The notes below the pieces were generated by a model. It did no database searches, was not told the origin of the DNA, and saw nothing but the letters and a program-made list of their open reading frames with translations. This document shows, one piece after another, positions 24,836-33,391 of a stretch of DNA of 64,000 bases; position 1 is the first letter of the stretch, and every line of letters begins with the position of its first letter. The stretch is taken from contig CAWIGI010000009.1 in the NCBI GenBank assembly GCA_963835685.1, positions 62,001-126,000 of the forward strand, given 5' to 3'. The position numbers were made by a program, and so were the translations under genes. Source of the DNA: DATAGF01 sp963835685 (lineage in GTDB: Bacteria; Actinomycetota; Thermoleophilia; Miltoncostaeales; Miltoncostaeaceae).

Positions 24836-25288
24836 CTAACGGACGATGCGGTAGCCCTGGCGGGAGACGGTGAAGCCGACGCCCGCGCCCCTCCGGGCCC
24901 GGCAGGTGAGCGCGCTCCGGCGCGAGGTGCAGCGCACCTTCGAGGGGAGGGTCAGGCTCGTGCCGTAGGGCAGCGCCGGGCAGTCGCCGCTTTGGGCGAA
25001 GCACGCGGGGCCGACGTCCCCCCGGCAGGAGCCGAGCGAGACGCGCCCCCGGGCCAGGCCGATCTGGGTGCCGATCCAGTCGAGGTCGCAGTCGTCGGGC
25101 CGCGGCGGGACGCGGGGCCACGACGCCCTCTGGACGAGGCAGTCAACCGCCGGGGAGTCGAAGCTGGCGACGCAGTCGATGTTCCCGGAGGGGGTCGTGA
25201 AGTGCATGAAGTCGGCCTGCGCGACGGCCGGTGCGGCGAGGGCACCCAGGAGGGCGGGCACCAGGGCGATCAGCAGGCGCCGGAGCAC
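24836..25288 (-). CDS. Secreted DUF6636 protein
   Basis: A 150-residue secreted protein: signal peptide LLIALVPALLGALAAPAVAQA, then FMHFTTPSGNIDCVAS, the hallmark FxTPSGNIxC opening of DUF6636. Several cysteines (about eight in the mature part) suggest disulfides. Function unknown. The GTG start at 25288 is preceded by TAGGGT at 6 nt, fitting a leaderless transcript. Confidence 0.78.
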   Translation of the reverse strand: MLRRLLIALVPALLGALAAPAVAQADFMHFTTPSGNIDCVASFDSPAVDCLVQRASWPRVPPRPDDCDLDWIGTQIGLARGRVSLGSCRGDVGPACFAQSGDCPALPYGTSLTLPSKVRCTSRRSALTCRARRGAGVGFTVSRQGYRIVR

Positions 25289-25294
25289 GCGCCG

Positions 25295-25300
25295 ACCCTA
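25295..25300 (-). promoter_or_regulatory. Candidate -10 for the DUF6636 gene (leaderless)
   Basis: TAGGGT on the minus strand ends 6 nt before GTG 25288; no ribosome site is present. Confidence 0.45.
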
Positions 25301-25309
25301 CCCCGAGGG

Positions 25310-25966
25310 TCAGGGCCGGGCCAGACCTCCCTCGAACGCGGCGATGACGGCCTGGACGCGGTCGCGCGCCCCGAGCTTGCCCAGGATGCGCTTGACGTGC
25401 GTCTTGACGGTGGACTCCTCGATGACCAGCTCCTTGGCGATCTCGCCGTTGCTGAGGCCCCGCGCCACCAGCTCGAGCACGTCGCGCTCGCGGGGCGTGA
25501 GGGCGTCGAGCCGGTCGGCGCCCGGCGCAGGCGGCGGCTGGGTCGCCATGCGCTCGATCACCCGCCGGGTGACCGAGGGCGCCAGCAGCGAGTCGCCGGC
25601 GGCGATCGTGTGGACCGCGGCGATGAGGTCCTCGGGACGCGTGCGCTTCAGGAGGAAGCCCGAGGCACCCGCGCCGAGCGCGCCGAAGATGTAGTCGTCC
25701 TCCTCGAAGGTGGTGAGGATGACGACCCGCGTCTCCGGCGCCGCCTCCAGCACCTGGCGGGTGGCCGTGATGCCGTCGACCCCGGGCATGCGGATGTCCA
25801 TGAGGACCACGTCCGGCCGCAGCCGCCGGGCCGCGCCCGGGGCCTCCGACCCGTCGCCGGCCTCCCCGGCGACCCTCACCGTGGGGTCGCTCGACAGCAC
25901 GGCGCGCAGGCCCGCGCGCATGAGGTCGTCGTCGTCGACGATCAGCACGCTGACGGGCGGGCTCAT
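25310..25966 (-). CDS. NarL/FixJ-type response regulator
   Basis: A 218-residue regulator with receiver domain (acidic cluster VDDDD, phospho-acceptor D57 in DVVLMDIRMPG, conserved Lys in FLLKRTRPEDL) and a LuxR-type helix-turn-helix (LTPRERDVLELVARGLSNGEIA and STVKTHVKRILGKLG). ATG 25966 overlaps the upstream kinase stop by 4 nt (ATGA), so kinase and regulator are co-expressed and cognate. Target genes are not evident. Confidence 0.95.
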   Translation of the reverse strand: MSPPVSVLIVDDDDLMRAGLRAVLSSDPTVRVAGEAGDGSEAPGAARRLRPDVVLMDIRMPGVDGITATRQVLEAAPETRVVILTTFEEDDYIFGALGAGASGFLLKRTRPEDLIAAVHTIAAGDSLLAPSVTRRVIERMATQPPPAPGADRLDALTPRERDVLELVARGLSNGEIAKELVIEESTVKTHVKRILGKLGARDRVQAVIAAFEGGLARP

Positions 25967-27138
25967 GTCCGCTCCGCCGCGTAGGGCAGGCGCGCCCGCA
26001 CGCGGAAGATCCCGGCCTCCGAGGCGGTCTCGAGCGAGCCCCCCATGAGCGCGGCCCGCTCGCGCATGCCGACGATGCCGTGGCCCCCGCCGGGGCGGGC
26101 CGCCCCGTTCCGGCCGGCGCGGTTGCTCACGGAGAGCGCGAGCGCGTCGTCCCCGTACTCCACCTCGACCTCGGCCGGGCCCTCGCCGTGCAGGGCGGCG
26201 TTGGTGAGCGCCTCCTGGAGGATGCGGTAGGCGGTCCCGTCCACGGCGGGCGGCAGGGGACGTGCCGGCCCGCGCACGTCGATCCGGACGTCGAGGCCGC
26301 CGGCGCGGTGGCGCTCGGCCAGTCCGTCGAGCGCCGACAGCCCCGACGGCGGCTCGACGACGCCTCCGCCCGCCCCGGGCTCGGCCCCGTCGCGCAGCGC
26401 CTGCACCATGCGGTCGATGTCGTCGAGCGTCTCGCGCGCGACCTCCTCGATGGTCTCGAGGGCCTCGCGCGCACCGGCCGGGTCCTTCTCGCGCAGCAGC
26501 CGGGCCGCGCCGGCCTGCACGAGGATCACGTTGATCGCGTGGCCGGCCGAGTCGTGCAGGTCGCGGGCGATCCTGGTGCGCTCCTCGGCGACCGCGATCC
26601 GCCGGTCCTGCTCGGCGCGCTCGCGCGCGGCCTCCCGCCGCTCGCGGCGCAGCCGGACGCGGTCGCCCACGTACCAGGCCCCGCCCCAGCTGACCACCCC
26701 GCCGAGGATCTCCTCCGGACCCACGCTTTCGGCGATGAGGGAGAAGACCAGGAAGGCGAGCAGGTAGGCCGCGACCACGAGGGCGGTGCGGAAGGCATGG
26801 CTGCGCGAGTGGCGCGGCGAGGCCGCGACCTCGTAGAGCGCGATCATCGAGCCGATCGGAGGCCCCAGCGAATAGTCCATCCCGTAGAGCACGAGCGTCG
26901 GCACCCAGGTCAGCGGGAAGACGATGAGCGGCCAACGGCGCCTCCAGAGCAGCGGCAACGCCGTGAGCGCCGCGAGCCCCACGCCCAGCCCGTCGATCTC
27001 GCGCCCGTCGTCGTGGAAGCCCTCGAGCATGGCGAGCGTCGCGAAGAAGGCGAATGCGGCCAGTCCCACGTCGATCGCGAGGGGGAGCCACCGGCGCCAC
27101 GGCCGGCGCGCGGTCGCGGGATGAGATGACGCGCCCAC
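25963..27138 (-). CDS. NarL-system sensor histidine kinase (HisKA_3)
   Basis: A 391-residue kinase with about five membrane helices in the first 155 residues, no large outer domain, and a cytoplasmic HisKA_3 domain (H195 in ARDLHDSAGHAINVI) plus HATPase (DGTAYRILQEALTNAALHG N box, GGGHGIVGMRERA G box). The helix-only input domain suggests membrane-stress sensing. Start GTG 27138; a TAGCGT hexamer lies 10 nt upstream. It forms an operon with the NarL-type regulator downstream. Confidence 0.93.
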   Translation of the reverse strand: MGASSHPATARRPWRRWLPLAIDVGLAAFAFFATLAMLEGFHDDGREIDGLGVGLAALTALPLLWRRRWPLIVFPLTWVPTLVLYGMDYSLGPPIGSMIALYEVAASPRHSRSHAFRTALVVAAYLLAFLVFSLIAESVGPEEILGGVVSWGGAWYVGDRVRLRRERREAARERAEQDRRIAVAEERTRIARDLHDSAGHAINVILVQAGAARLLREKDPAGAREALETIEEVARETLDDIDRMVQALRDGAEPGAGGGVVEPPSGLSALDGLAERHRAGGLDVRIDVRGPARPLPPAVDGTAYRILQEALTNAALHGEGPAEVEVEYGDDALALSVSNRAGRNGAARPGGGHGIVGMRERAALMGGSLETASEAGIFRVRARLPYAAERT

Positions 27139-27261
27139 TGCGGATCCGACGCTAGCGCCGATCGCGCGCGGGCGTATCGCCCCGGGGGTGGATCGCCGTC
27201 CTCCCGGAGGGGGACCGAAAGGTTCGCCCCGCGGGGCGTCGTGGCGGCGCCGGGCCGGGCC

Positions 27262-27267
27262 TAGCGT
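27262..27267 (+). promoter_or_regulatory. Candidate -10 for the MMPL gene
   Basis: TAGCGT lies 29 nt before ATG 27297; between them AAAGGAG (27285-27291) is a strong ribosome site, so this mRNA would have a short normal leader, unlike the leaderless cases nearby. Confidence 0.4.
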
Positions 27268-27296
27268 GGGAGCGAACCCTCGCGAAAGGAGCCCCG

Positions 27297-29447
27297 ATGT
27301 CCGCCCCGCCGAACCAACCCGCCGGGTTCCTCGCTCGGCTCGCCGACCTCTCGGTGCGCAGGCGCGGGGTCATGGTCGTCGTCTGGATCGTCATCCTGGC
27401 GGCGACGATCGCCCTGGCGCCCCGCATCACGGGCGACTACGCCGCCGACTACTCGACGCCCGGAGCCGACTCGAGCGCCGCCGCCGATCTGATCGAGGAG
27501 CGCTTCCCGGGAAGCTCGGACGCGTCGGTCAACGTCGTCTGGCAAGCCCCCGACGGAGCCCTCGCGCCCGCGGCGCGCGATCGCGTCGACTCCTTCCTGG
27601 CAGAGGCCGCGACGCTCGAGGGCATCGGCGAGCCGGGGCAGCCGCGCGTCTCCGACGACGGCACGATCGCGACCGTCAACCTCGCCATCGACCGGGCGTC
27701 GTGGGACGTCCCCGTCGCCACCGGCGAGCGCCTGATCGAGCTCGCCGAGGACGCCGGGGGAGACGGGCTGCGCATCGAGCTTGGCGGAGGCCTCATCGGG
27801 AACGCCGAGGAAGGCGGGGAGCCCGAGCTCATCGGCCTGGTCGCGGCCGCGGTCGTCCTGCTGATCGCCTTCGGCTCCCTTGTCGCCGTCGGGCTGCCGA
27901 TGGCCATCGCCCTCGCCGGGCTGGGCATCTCGATCGGGCTGATCGGGATCGCCACCCTGGCCGTCGACGTCCCGGAGTGGGCGCCGGCCGTCTCGGCGCT
28001 GATCGGCATCGGCGTCGGGATCGACTACGCGCTGCTCATCCTGACCCGCTTCCGCGCGGCCCTGGCCGACGGACGCGAGGTGCGCGACGCCATCGTCGAG
28101 GCAGTCACCACGGCCGGCCGCAGCGTCCTCATCGCCGGCGGCACCGTCGTGATCTCGCTGCTCGGTCTGTTCCTGATGGGCGTCTCCTACATGGTGGGCG
28201 TCGCCGTGGCCGCGATCATCGCCGTGCTGGTGGTGATGGCCGCGTCGGTGACCCTGCTGCCGTCGCTGCTGGCGTTCGCCGGCCGGCGCGTGGACCGGCT
28301 GCGCATCCCCGGCCTGGGCCGCGCGATGCGGACCGATCGCCCGGCTCCGGCGGTGCGGTGGGCGCGAGGGGTCCAGCGCCGCCCGTGGACCGCGGCGATC
28401 GCCGCGACGGCGATCCTCCTCGCGCTGGCGGCGCCAGCGCTCGGGCTGCGCCTGGGCTTCCCGGACGCGGGCAACAACTCCTCCGGCTCCACCACGCGCC
28501 AGGCCTACGACCTCATCAGCGAGGGCTTCGGCCCCGGCGCGAACGGGCCGCTGCTGGTGGCGGCCGACCTGACGACGCCCGGGGCCGGCGCCGACCTGAC
28601 GGCGCTGTCGCAGCGGCTGCAGGCCGAGGAGGGCGTCGCGTCCGTGGCACCGCCGCTGCTCAACGAGGCCGGCGACGCCGCGATCATCGCCGTGATCCCG
28701 GAGTCCTCGCCGCAGGACGCCGCGACCCAGGACCTGGTCGACCGCCTTCGGGCCGACCTGCCCGACGAGACGCCCGGCGGTGCGCGCGTGCTGATCGGCG
28801 GCACCACGGCGGCCTTCGTCGACCAGAGCGAGCTGGTCAGCGAGCGCCTGCCGCTGTTCATCGTCGGCGTCGTGGGCCTGTCGTTCCTGCTCCTGCTGGT
28901 CGCCTTCCGGGCGCCGATCATGGCCCTGAAGGCCGGCCTGATGAACCTGTTGTCGGTCGGGGCGGCCTACGGCGTGGTCGCGCTGGTGGCCGAGGGCGGC
29001 TGGGCCGGCGGCCTGGTCGGGATCGACTCCGAGACCCCGGTCGCGCCGTTCATCCCCGTGATGATGTTCGCCATCCTGTTCGGGCTCTCGATGGACTACG
29101 AGGTGTTCCTGCTGTCGCGCATCCGTGAGCAGTTCCTGCGACACGGGGACTCCTCACGGTCCGTGGTCGAGGGCCTCGCGCGCACCGCGCGCGTGATCAC
29201 CGCCGCCGCGGCCATCATGGTGGTCGTCTTCCTGGCCTTCCTCTCGAGCCCCGAGGTCTTCCTCAAGCTCATGGGGATCGGCATGGCGACGGCGATCTTC
29301 GTGGACGCGACGATCGTGAGGATGGTGCTGGTGCCGGCGGTCATGCAGATCCTCGGGCGTGGCAACTGGTGGCTGCCGGGGTGGCTGGACCGCCGCCTGC
29401 CCCGCCTCGACGTCGAGGTGCGCGAGCCGGCCACAACGGCGCGGTAA
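27297..29447 (+). CDS. MMPL/RND family transporter
   Basis: A 716-residue inner-membrane RND-type protein of the MMPL family, exporters of lipids or hydrophobic compounds driven by protons. About 12 helices in the 1+5 / 1+5 arrangement with two extracytoplasmic loops; family motifs ISALIGIGVGIDYALLILTRF-like SALIGIGVGIDYALLILTRF (about 234-253) and FAILFGLSMDYEVFLLSRIR, each with the GxxxDY core, are present, plus LLPSLLAFAGRRVD. ATG 27297 with AAAGGAG at 5 nt. Next to it is a strong terminator, so it is transcribed alone. Confidence 0.93.
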   Translation: MSAPPNQPAGFLARLADLSVRRRGVMVVVWIVILAATIALAPRITGDYAADYSTPGADSSAAADLIEERFPGSSDASVNVVWQAPDGALAPAARDRVDSFLAEAATLEGIGEPGQPRVSDDGTIATVNLAIDRASWDVPVATGERLIELAEDAGGDGLRIELGGGLIGNAEEGGEPELIGLVAAAVVLLIAFGSLVAVGLPMAIALAGLGISIGLIGIATLAVDVPEWAPAVSALIGIGVGIDYALLILTRFRAALADGREVRDAIVEAVTTAGRSVLIAGGTVVISLLGLFLMGVSYMVGVAVAAIIAVLVVMAASVTLLPSLLAFAGRRVDRLRIPGLGRAMRTDRPAPAVRWARGVQRRPWTAAIAATAILLALAAPALGLRLGFPDAGNNSSGSTTRQAYDLISEGFGPGANGPLLVAADLTTPGAGADLTALSQRLQAEEGVASVAPPLLNEAGDAAIIAVIPESSPQDAATQDLVDRLRADLPDETPGGARVLIGGTTAAFVDQSELVSERLPLFIVGVVGLSFLLLLVAFRAPIMALKAGLMNLLSVGAAYGVVALVAEGGWAGGLVGIDSETPVAPFIPVMMFAILFGLSMDYEVFLLSRIREQFLRHGDSSRSVVEGLARTARVITAAAAIMVVVFLAFLSSPEVFLKLMGIGMATAIFVDATIVRMVLVPAVMQILGRGNWWLPGWLDRRLPRLDVEVREPATTAR

Positions 29448-29461
29448 GCGCTCCGCCACCC

Positions 29462-29499
29462 CGACCCCCCGCCCGGCAGGCACGCCGGGCGGGGGGTCG
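29462..29499 (+). terminator. Very strong hairpin terminator after the MMPL gene
   Basis: A perfect 16-bp stem (29462-29477 with 29484-29499, rich in CCCCCC/GGGGGG) with the 6-nt loop AGGCAC. It begins 15 nt after the transporter stop and has no U tract. It separates the MMPL gene from the K+ channel gene. Confidence 0.75.
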
Positions 29500-29510
29500 A
29501 ACTACGGTGC

Positions 29511-29942
29511 GTGGCGCACCGGCCCGTCCAACGCCGCTGGTTCCAGAAGATGGAGCGCTCCGGCGGCATCACCCCGGGGCTCGCCGTGCAGATCATCGGG
29601 ATCTACACGGTCACGATCGTGACGCTCGGCGCCCTCCTCATGTGGCTCGTCGACGAGGACAACTTCCCCAACTACGGCATCGCGCTCTGGTGGGCGGCGC
29701 AGACCGTGACGACCGTGGGCTACGGCGACGTCGTGCCGACCAGCGTCGCCGGCCGCGTCGTCGCGGGTGTGGTCATGTTCACCGGGATCGCCCTCATCAC
29801 CGTGGTGTCGGGAGCGCTGGCGAGCGGCCTGATGCAGACGGTCCGCCGACGGCAGGGCATGGACACCGAGCAGCGCATACTGGATGAGATCGAGGCCCTG
29901 CACCGCCGCCTCGACGAGCTGGGTGGGCCTCCCCGTGGCTAG
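29511..29942 (+). CDS. Two-helix potassium channel family protein
   Basis: A 143-residue protein with two membrane helices flanking the pore loop VTTVGYGDVVPTS (about residues 63-75); TVGYGD is the K+ selectivity filter. The C-terminal tail (QRILDEIEALHRRLDELG) looks like a short coiled coil for tetramer assembly, replacing an RCK domain. GTG start at 29511. It is followed at 24 nt by a PerM permease gene. Confidence 0.88.
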   Translation: MAHRPVQRRWFQKMERSGGITPGLAVQIIGIYTVTIVTLGALLMWLVDEDNFPNYGIALWWAAQTVTTVGYGDVVPTSVAGRVVAGVVMFTGIALITVVSGALASGLMQTVRRRQGMDTEQRILDEIEALHRRLDELGGPPRG

Positions 29943-29966
29943 GTCCGCCCGCGGAGGGCCATCGGC

Positions 29967-31124
29967 GTGACCCTCCGGCGCAGGCGCACCGGAACGCCCG
30001 GGCCCGTTGAGGTGCGGGCAGCCGGCGCCGAGCTGCCGCCGGGCGCCCTGTCGCGCCTGTTCGAGGCGCCCCGCTGGCTCCGTTCGCTGGGCCGGACGTC
30101 GTGGCTCGTGGTCGGCCTCGCCGCGATCCTCGTCGGCCTCGTCTGGATCCTGGGCATCACCTCGTCGATCGTCGAGCCGGTGGTCGCGGGCGGGGTCGTG
30201 GCCGCCGTCTGCTCGCCGGGCGTCGCGTGGCTCGCTCGCCACCGCGTACCGCGCGCCGCCGGCGCGGGGCTGATGCTCCTCGTCCTCCTCGCCATCGCCG
30301 TCGGCGTCTTCCTGCTCGTCATCGGCGGGATCGTCGAGCAGTCCGCCCAGATCGAGGCCTCGGCCAATCAGGCGTTGGACACGATCGAGGGCTGGGCCAA
30401 CGACGCGGACGCCAACGGGACCTCCGACGCCTCGCAGGACGTCAAGGTCGCCGTCACGGGCGCCGGCTCCACGCTCCTGAACGGCGTCGCCGGCGGGATC
30501 CAGGGGCTGACCTCCGTCGCCTTCTTCGTCTCGTTCACCCTCTTCAGCATCTTCTTCCTGCTGAAGGACGGGCCGACGATCAAGCGGTTCGTGGACCGCC
30601 ACCTGGGCGTGCCGGTGCCCGTGGCGACGATCGTGACGGGCGAGGTCCTGGGGTCGCTGCGGCGCTACTTCGTCGGCGTCTCGATCGTGGCGGCATTCAA
30701 CGCCGTCGTGGTCGGGCTCGGGGCCCTCGCGCTGGGCGTCCCGCTGGCCGGGACGATCGCCGTGGTCACCTTCGTCACGGCGTACGTCCCCTTCATCGGC
30801 GCCTTCGTCTCGGGCGCGTTCGCGGTGGTGATCGCCCTGGGGACGGAGGGCTCGACGACGGCATTGATCATGCTCGTGATCGTGATCCTCGCGAACGGCA
30901 TGCTCCAGCAGATCGTGCAGCCGGTGGCCTTCGGGGCCACGCTCGACATCAACCCGCTGGCCGTCCTGATCGTGACGATCGCGGGAGGCGCCCTGTTCGG
31001 CATGGTCGGGCTGATCCTCTCGGCGCCGCTCACGTCGGCCGCCGTTCACGTGAGCCGGAAGCTCGCGCTGGCCCGGGCCGCGCCGCCCGGCGCCGCAACG
31101 AGCCCGCCGCCCGAGCCGGCCTGA
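29967..31124 (+). CDS. AI-2E family (PerM-type) permease
   Basis: A 385-residue polytopic protein of the AI-2E/PerM (formerly UPF0118) family with about eight helices and the family signatures FFLLKDGPTIKRFVDRHL (about 194-211) and PFIGAFVSGAFAVVIAL; PLAVLIVTIAGGALFGMVG lies near the C-terminus. Members export small molecules or Na+; the substrate is not predictable. GTG start at 29967. Confidence 0.88.
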   Translation: MTLRRRRTGTPGPVEVRAAGAELPPGALSRLFEAPRWLRSLGRTSWLVVGLAAILVGLVWILGITSSIVEPVVAGGVVAAVCSPGVAWLARHRVPRAAGAGLMLLVLLAIAVGVFLLVIGGIVEQSAQIEASANQALDTIEGWANDADANGTSDASQDVKVAVTGAGSTLLNGVAGGIQGLTSVAFFVSFTLFSIFFLLKDGPTIKRFVDRHLGVPVPVATIVTGEVLGSLRRYFVGVSIVAAFNAVVVGLGALALGVPLAGTIAVVTFVTAYVPFIGAFVSGAFAVVIALGTEGSTTALIMLVIVILANGMLQQIVQPVAFGATLDINPLAVLIVTIAGGALFGMVGLILSAPLTSAAVHVSRKLALARAAPPGAATSPPPEPA

Positions 31125-31288
31125 CGGGCCCCCGGTCGAACGGGACCTCGGCGACGCCCTCGCGCAGAGGGCGTTGACCGCCCCCACCGGGTTGTATGGA
31201 CTGCGCCGGTGAGCGGACCCGGCATGACCGCGATGGCGAACTCGCTCCGCGTCGGCGACCATCTGCTCGAGCGACTGGGCGGGACGGC

Positions 31289-32543
31289 ATGAGCGAGCGC
31301 CCGCGCGTCCTCATCCTCGGCGGGGGGTTCGCCGGAGTCGGCGCCGCCCGGAAGCTCGGGCGCGCGGACGCCGAGGTCGTGCTCGTCAACCGGCACAACT
31401 ACCACACCTTCCAGCCGCTGCTGTACCAGCTCGCGACCGGCCTGCTGGAGACGACGGCCGTCGGCCACTCCCTCCGTGACCTGCTCGGGCGACAGGACAA
31501 CACGACCGTTCACCAGGCGAGCGTGACCGGCGTCAACCTCGACGCGCGCGAGGTCCGCTTCGACGAGATCGCGCCGATGACCTACGACTTCCTCGTCCTC
31601 GGCCTCGGCGCCGAGGTCAACTTCTTCGGCACCGACGGCGCGGCCGAGCACGCGTTTCCGATGTACACGCTGCCGCACGCGCTTCGCCTCAAGGATCACC
31701 TGCTCGAGCGGTGGGAGGCCGCCGACCGCGACCCGAGCTTGGTGGACGACGGCGTGCTCAACGTCGTCATCGTCGGCGGGGGACCGACGGGGGTGGAAAC
31801 CGCCGGGGCGATCGCCGAGCTCTACCGGGCGGTGTTCGCGCGCGACTATCCGGCGCTCCCGCAGGAGCAGGCGCGCGTGATCCTGGTCGAGGCTGGGCCG
31901 GAGCTGTTCTCGATGTTCAAGCCGAGGCTTCGCAAGTACGCGGCGACGGCGCTGGCGGAGCGCACGGTCGAGGTGATGACCGGCGCGATGGTCTCGTCCG
32001 TCTCGCCGACGCGGGTCACGCTCAAGTCCGGAGAGGAGCTGAAGGCGCACACCCTGGTCTGGGGCGCCGGCCTGCAGGGCAACCCGCTCGTCCAGTCGCT
32101 CGGGCTCGAGCTCCAGCGCGGGAATCGCATCGCCGTCGGGGCCGACCTCGCGCTCCCCGACCACCCGGAGGTCTACGTGCTCGGCGACGTCGCCGCGATC
32201 ACGGACGGGAAGACCGGGCAGGTCCTGCCCCAGCTGGGCTCGGTGGCGCTCCAATCCGGGGAGCACGCCGGAGAGGCGATCGCCCGCCGGGTCGCCGGAA
32301 AGGCGGCCAAGTCCTTCCGGTACCGCGACAAGGGCACGATGGCGATGATCGGGCGCGGCGCCGCGGTCGTGCAAATGCTCGGCGGGAGCACGATGACCGG
32401 CAGAAGGGCGCAGGCGGCCTGGGGAGCGGTGCACCTGGCGCTGCTGCCGACGAACGAGGACCGCGCGAAGGCGGTCGTCGAACTGGGCCGGCGCCACGTT
32501 GACCCACCAGCGCGTCGGCCGGATCACCGTGCGCGATGAGTAG
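31289..32543 (+). CDS. ndh: Type II NADH dehydrogenase (NDH-2), C-terminus frameshifted
   Basis: A flavoprotein oxidising NADH and reducing quinone without proton pumping. FAD-binding GGGFAGVGAARKLG (about 10-23), NADH-binding VVIVGGGPTGVETAGAIAEL (about 161-180), and the second FAD motif VYVLGDVAAI are present. At 32477-32483 the sequence GTCGAAC breaks the frame; removing one A gives Val-Val-Asp-Trp-Ala-Gly and the conserved tail LTHQRVGRITVRDE ending at TAG 32541-32543. Length then about 417 residues. ATG 31289. Confidence 0.9.
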
Positions 32544-32629
32544 CCGCACGGCTGTCGCGTCAAGCTGAACACCTGGCGCATGGGGTCGATCGGAGCCGCC
32601 GAGGACCAGGTTCCGTCCGCCTGATCCTC

Positions 32630-33391
32630 TCAGGCGTCGAGGGGTGTCGCCTCCCCGGGCGAGAGCATGACGACCTCCACGTGCGGCGCCAGCCGCGCGG
32701 CCAGCCGCGCGAACTCGCGCTGAGGAACGGCGAGGAAGCCCGGAGGCGCGCGGCGGGACGTCCAGGCGGGCGCGTAGGTGCCCCAATGGATCGGCACCGT
32801 CCGGCGGGGGCGCAGGAGGGCCAGCGCCTGCGCCGCGGTCTCGGGGTCCAGGTGGCCCGGCCCCAGCGTCGGCCCCCACCCCCAGACGGGCAGGAGCGCC
32901 ACGTCGAGCGCCGCCGCCGCGAGGCCGGCCATGCCGCTGAACGGCCCGGTGTCGCCCGCGAAGTACACGGCGCGCGATCCGCGCACCACGTAGCCCAGCG
33001 CCGGCCTGCGCGGCAGCCCCGGCGCCCGGCGCCCCTCGTGCTCGGCGTGGACCGCCCTCACCAGGAGCGGCCCGATCGCCACCTCGTCGCCCTCGTCAAC
33101 CTCGGAGACCGCCGCGCCCGTCCTGCGGCCGACGAGCCTGCGGGAGCCCCGGGGCGCGACGATCCGCGCCGGCGCGAGGCGCCGCAGCGACGGGCCGTGG
33201 AGGTGGTCGAGGTGCAGGTGCGATACGAGGGCGGCGTCGACGCGCTCGGGCACCGCGGCCGGCGCGACCCTCCGGCGCAGGTGGCCGACGCGCCCGGTGA
33301 TGACAGGGTCGGTCACGAGGCGCACGCCGTCGAGATCGATCACGACGGTGGAGTGCCCGAGCCAGGTGAGACGGTTCGGGCGGGCCGTCAC
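32630..33391 (-). CDS. Metallo-beta-lactamase-fold hydrolase (UlaG/YtnP-like)
   Basis: A 253-residue MBL-fold protein: LTWLGHSTVVIDLDG opening, the metal motif SHLHLDHLHGPSL (HxHxDH, about 58-70), GDTGPFSGM with the bridging Asp, and PIHWGTYAP with the last His. These are typical of L-ascorbate-6-phosphate lactonase-like cytosolic hydrolases. GTG 33391 overlaps the stop of the upstream phosphodiesterase gene as GTGA, so they are coupled. Substrate unknown. Confidence 0.85.
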   Translation of the reverse strand: MTARPNRLTWLGHSTVVIDLDGVRLVTDPVITGRVGHLRRRVAPAAVPERVDAALVSHLHLDHLHGPSLRRLAPARIVAPRGSRRLVGRRTGAAVSEVDEGDEVAIGPLLVRAVHAEHEGRRAPGLPRRPALGYVVRGSRAVYFAGDTGPFSGMAGLAAAALDVALLPVWGWGPTLGPGHLDPETAAQALALLRPRRTVPIHWGTYAPAWTSRRAPPGFLAVPQREFARLAARLAPHVEVVMLSPGEATPLDA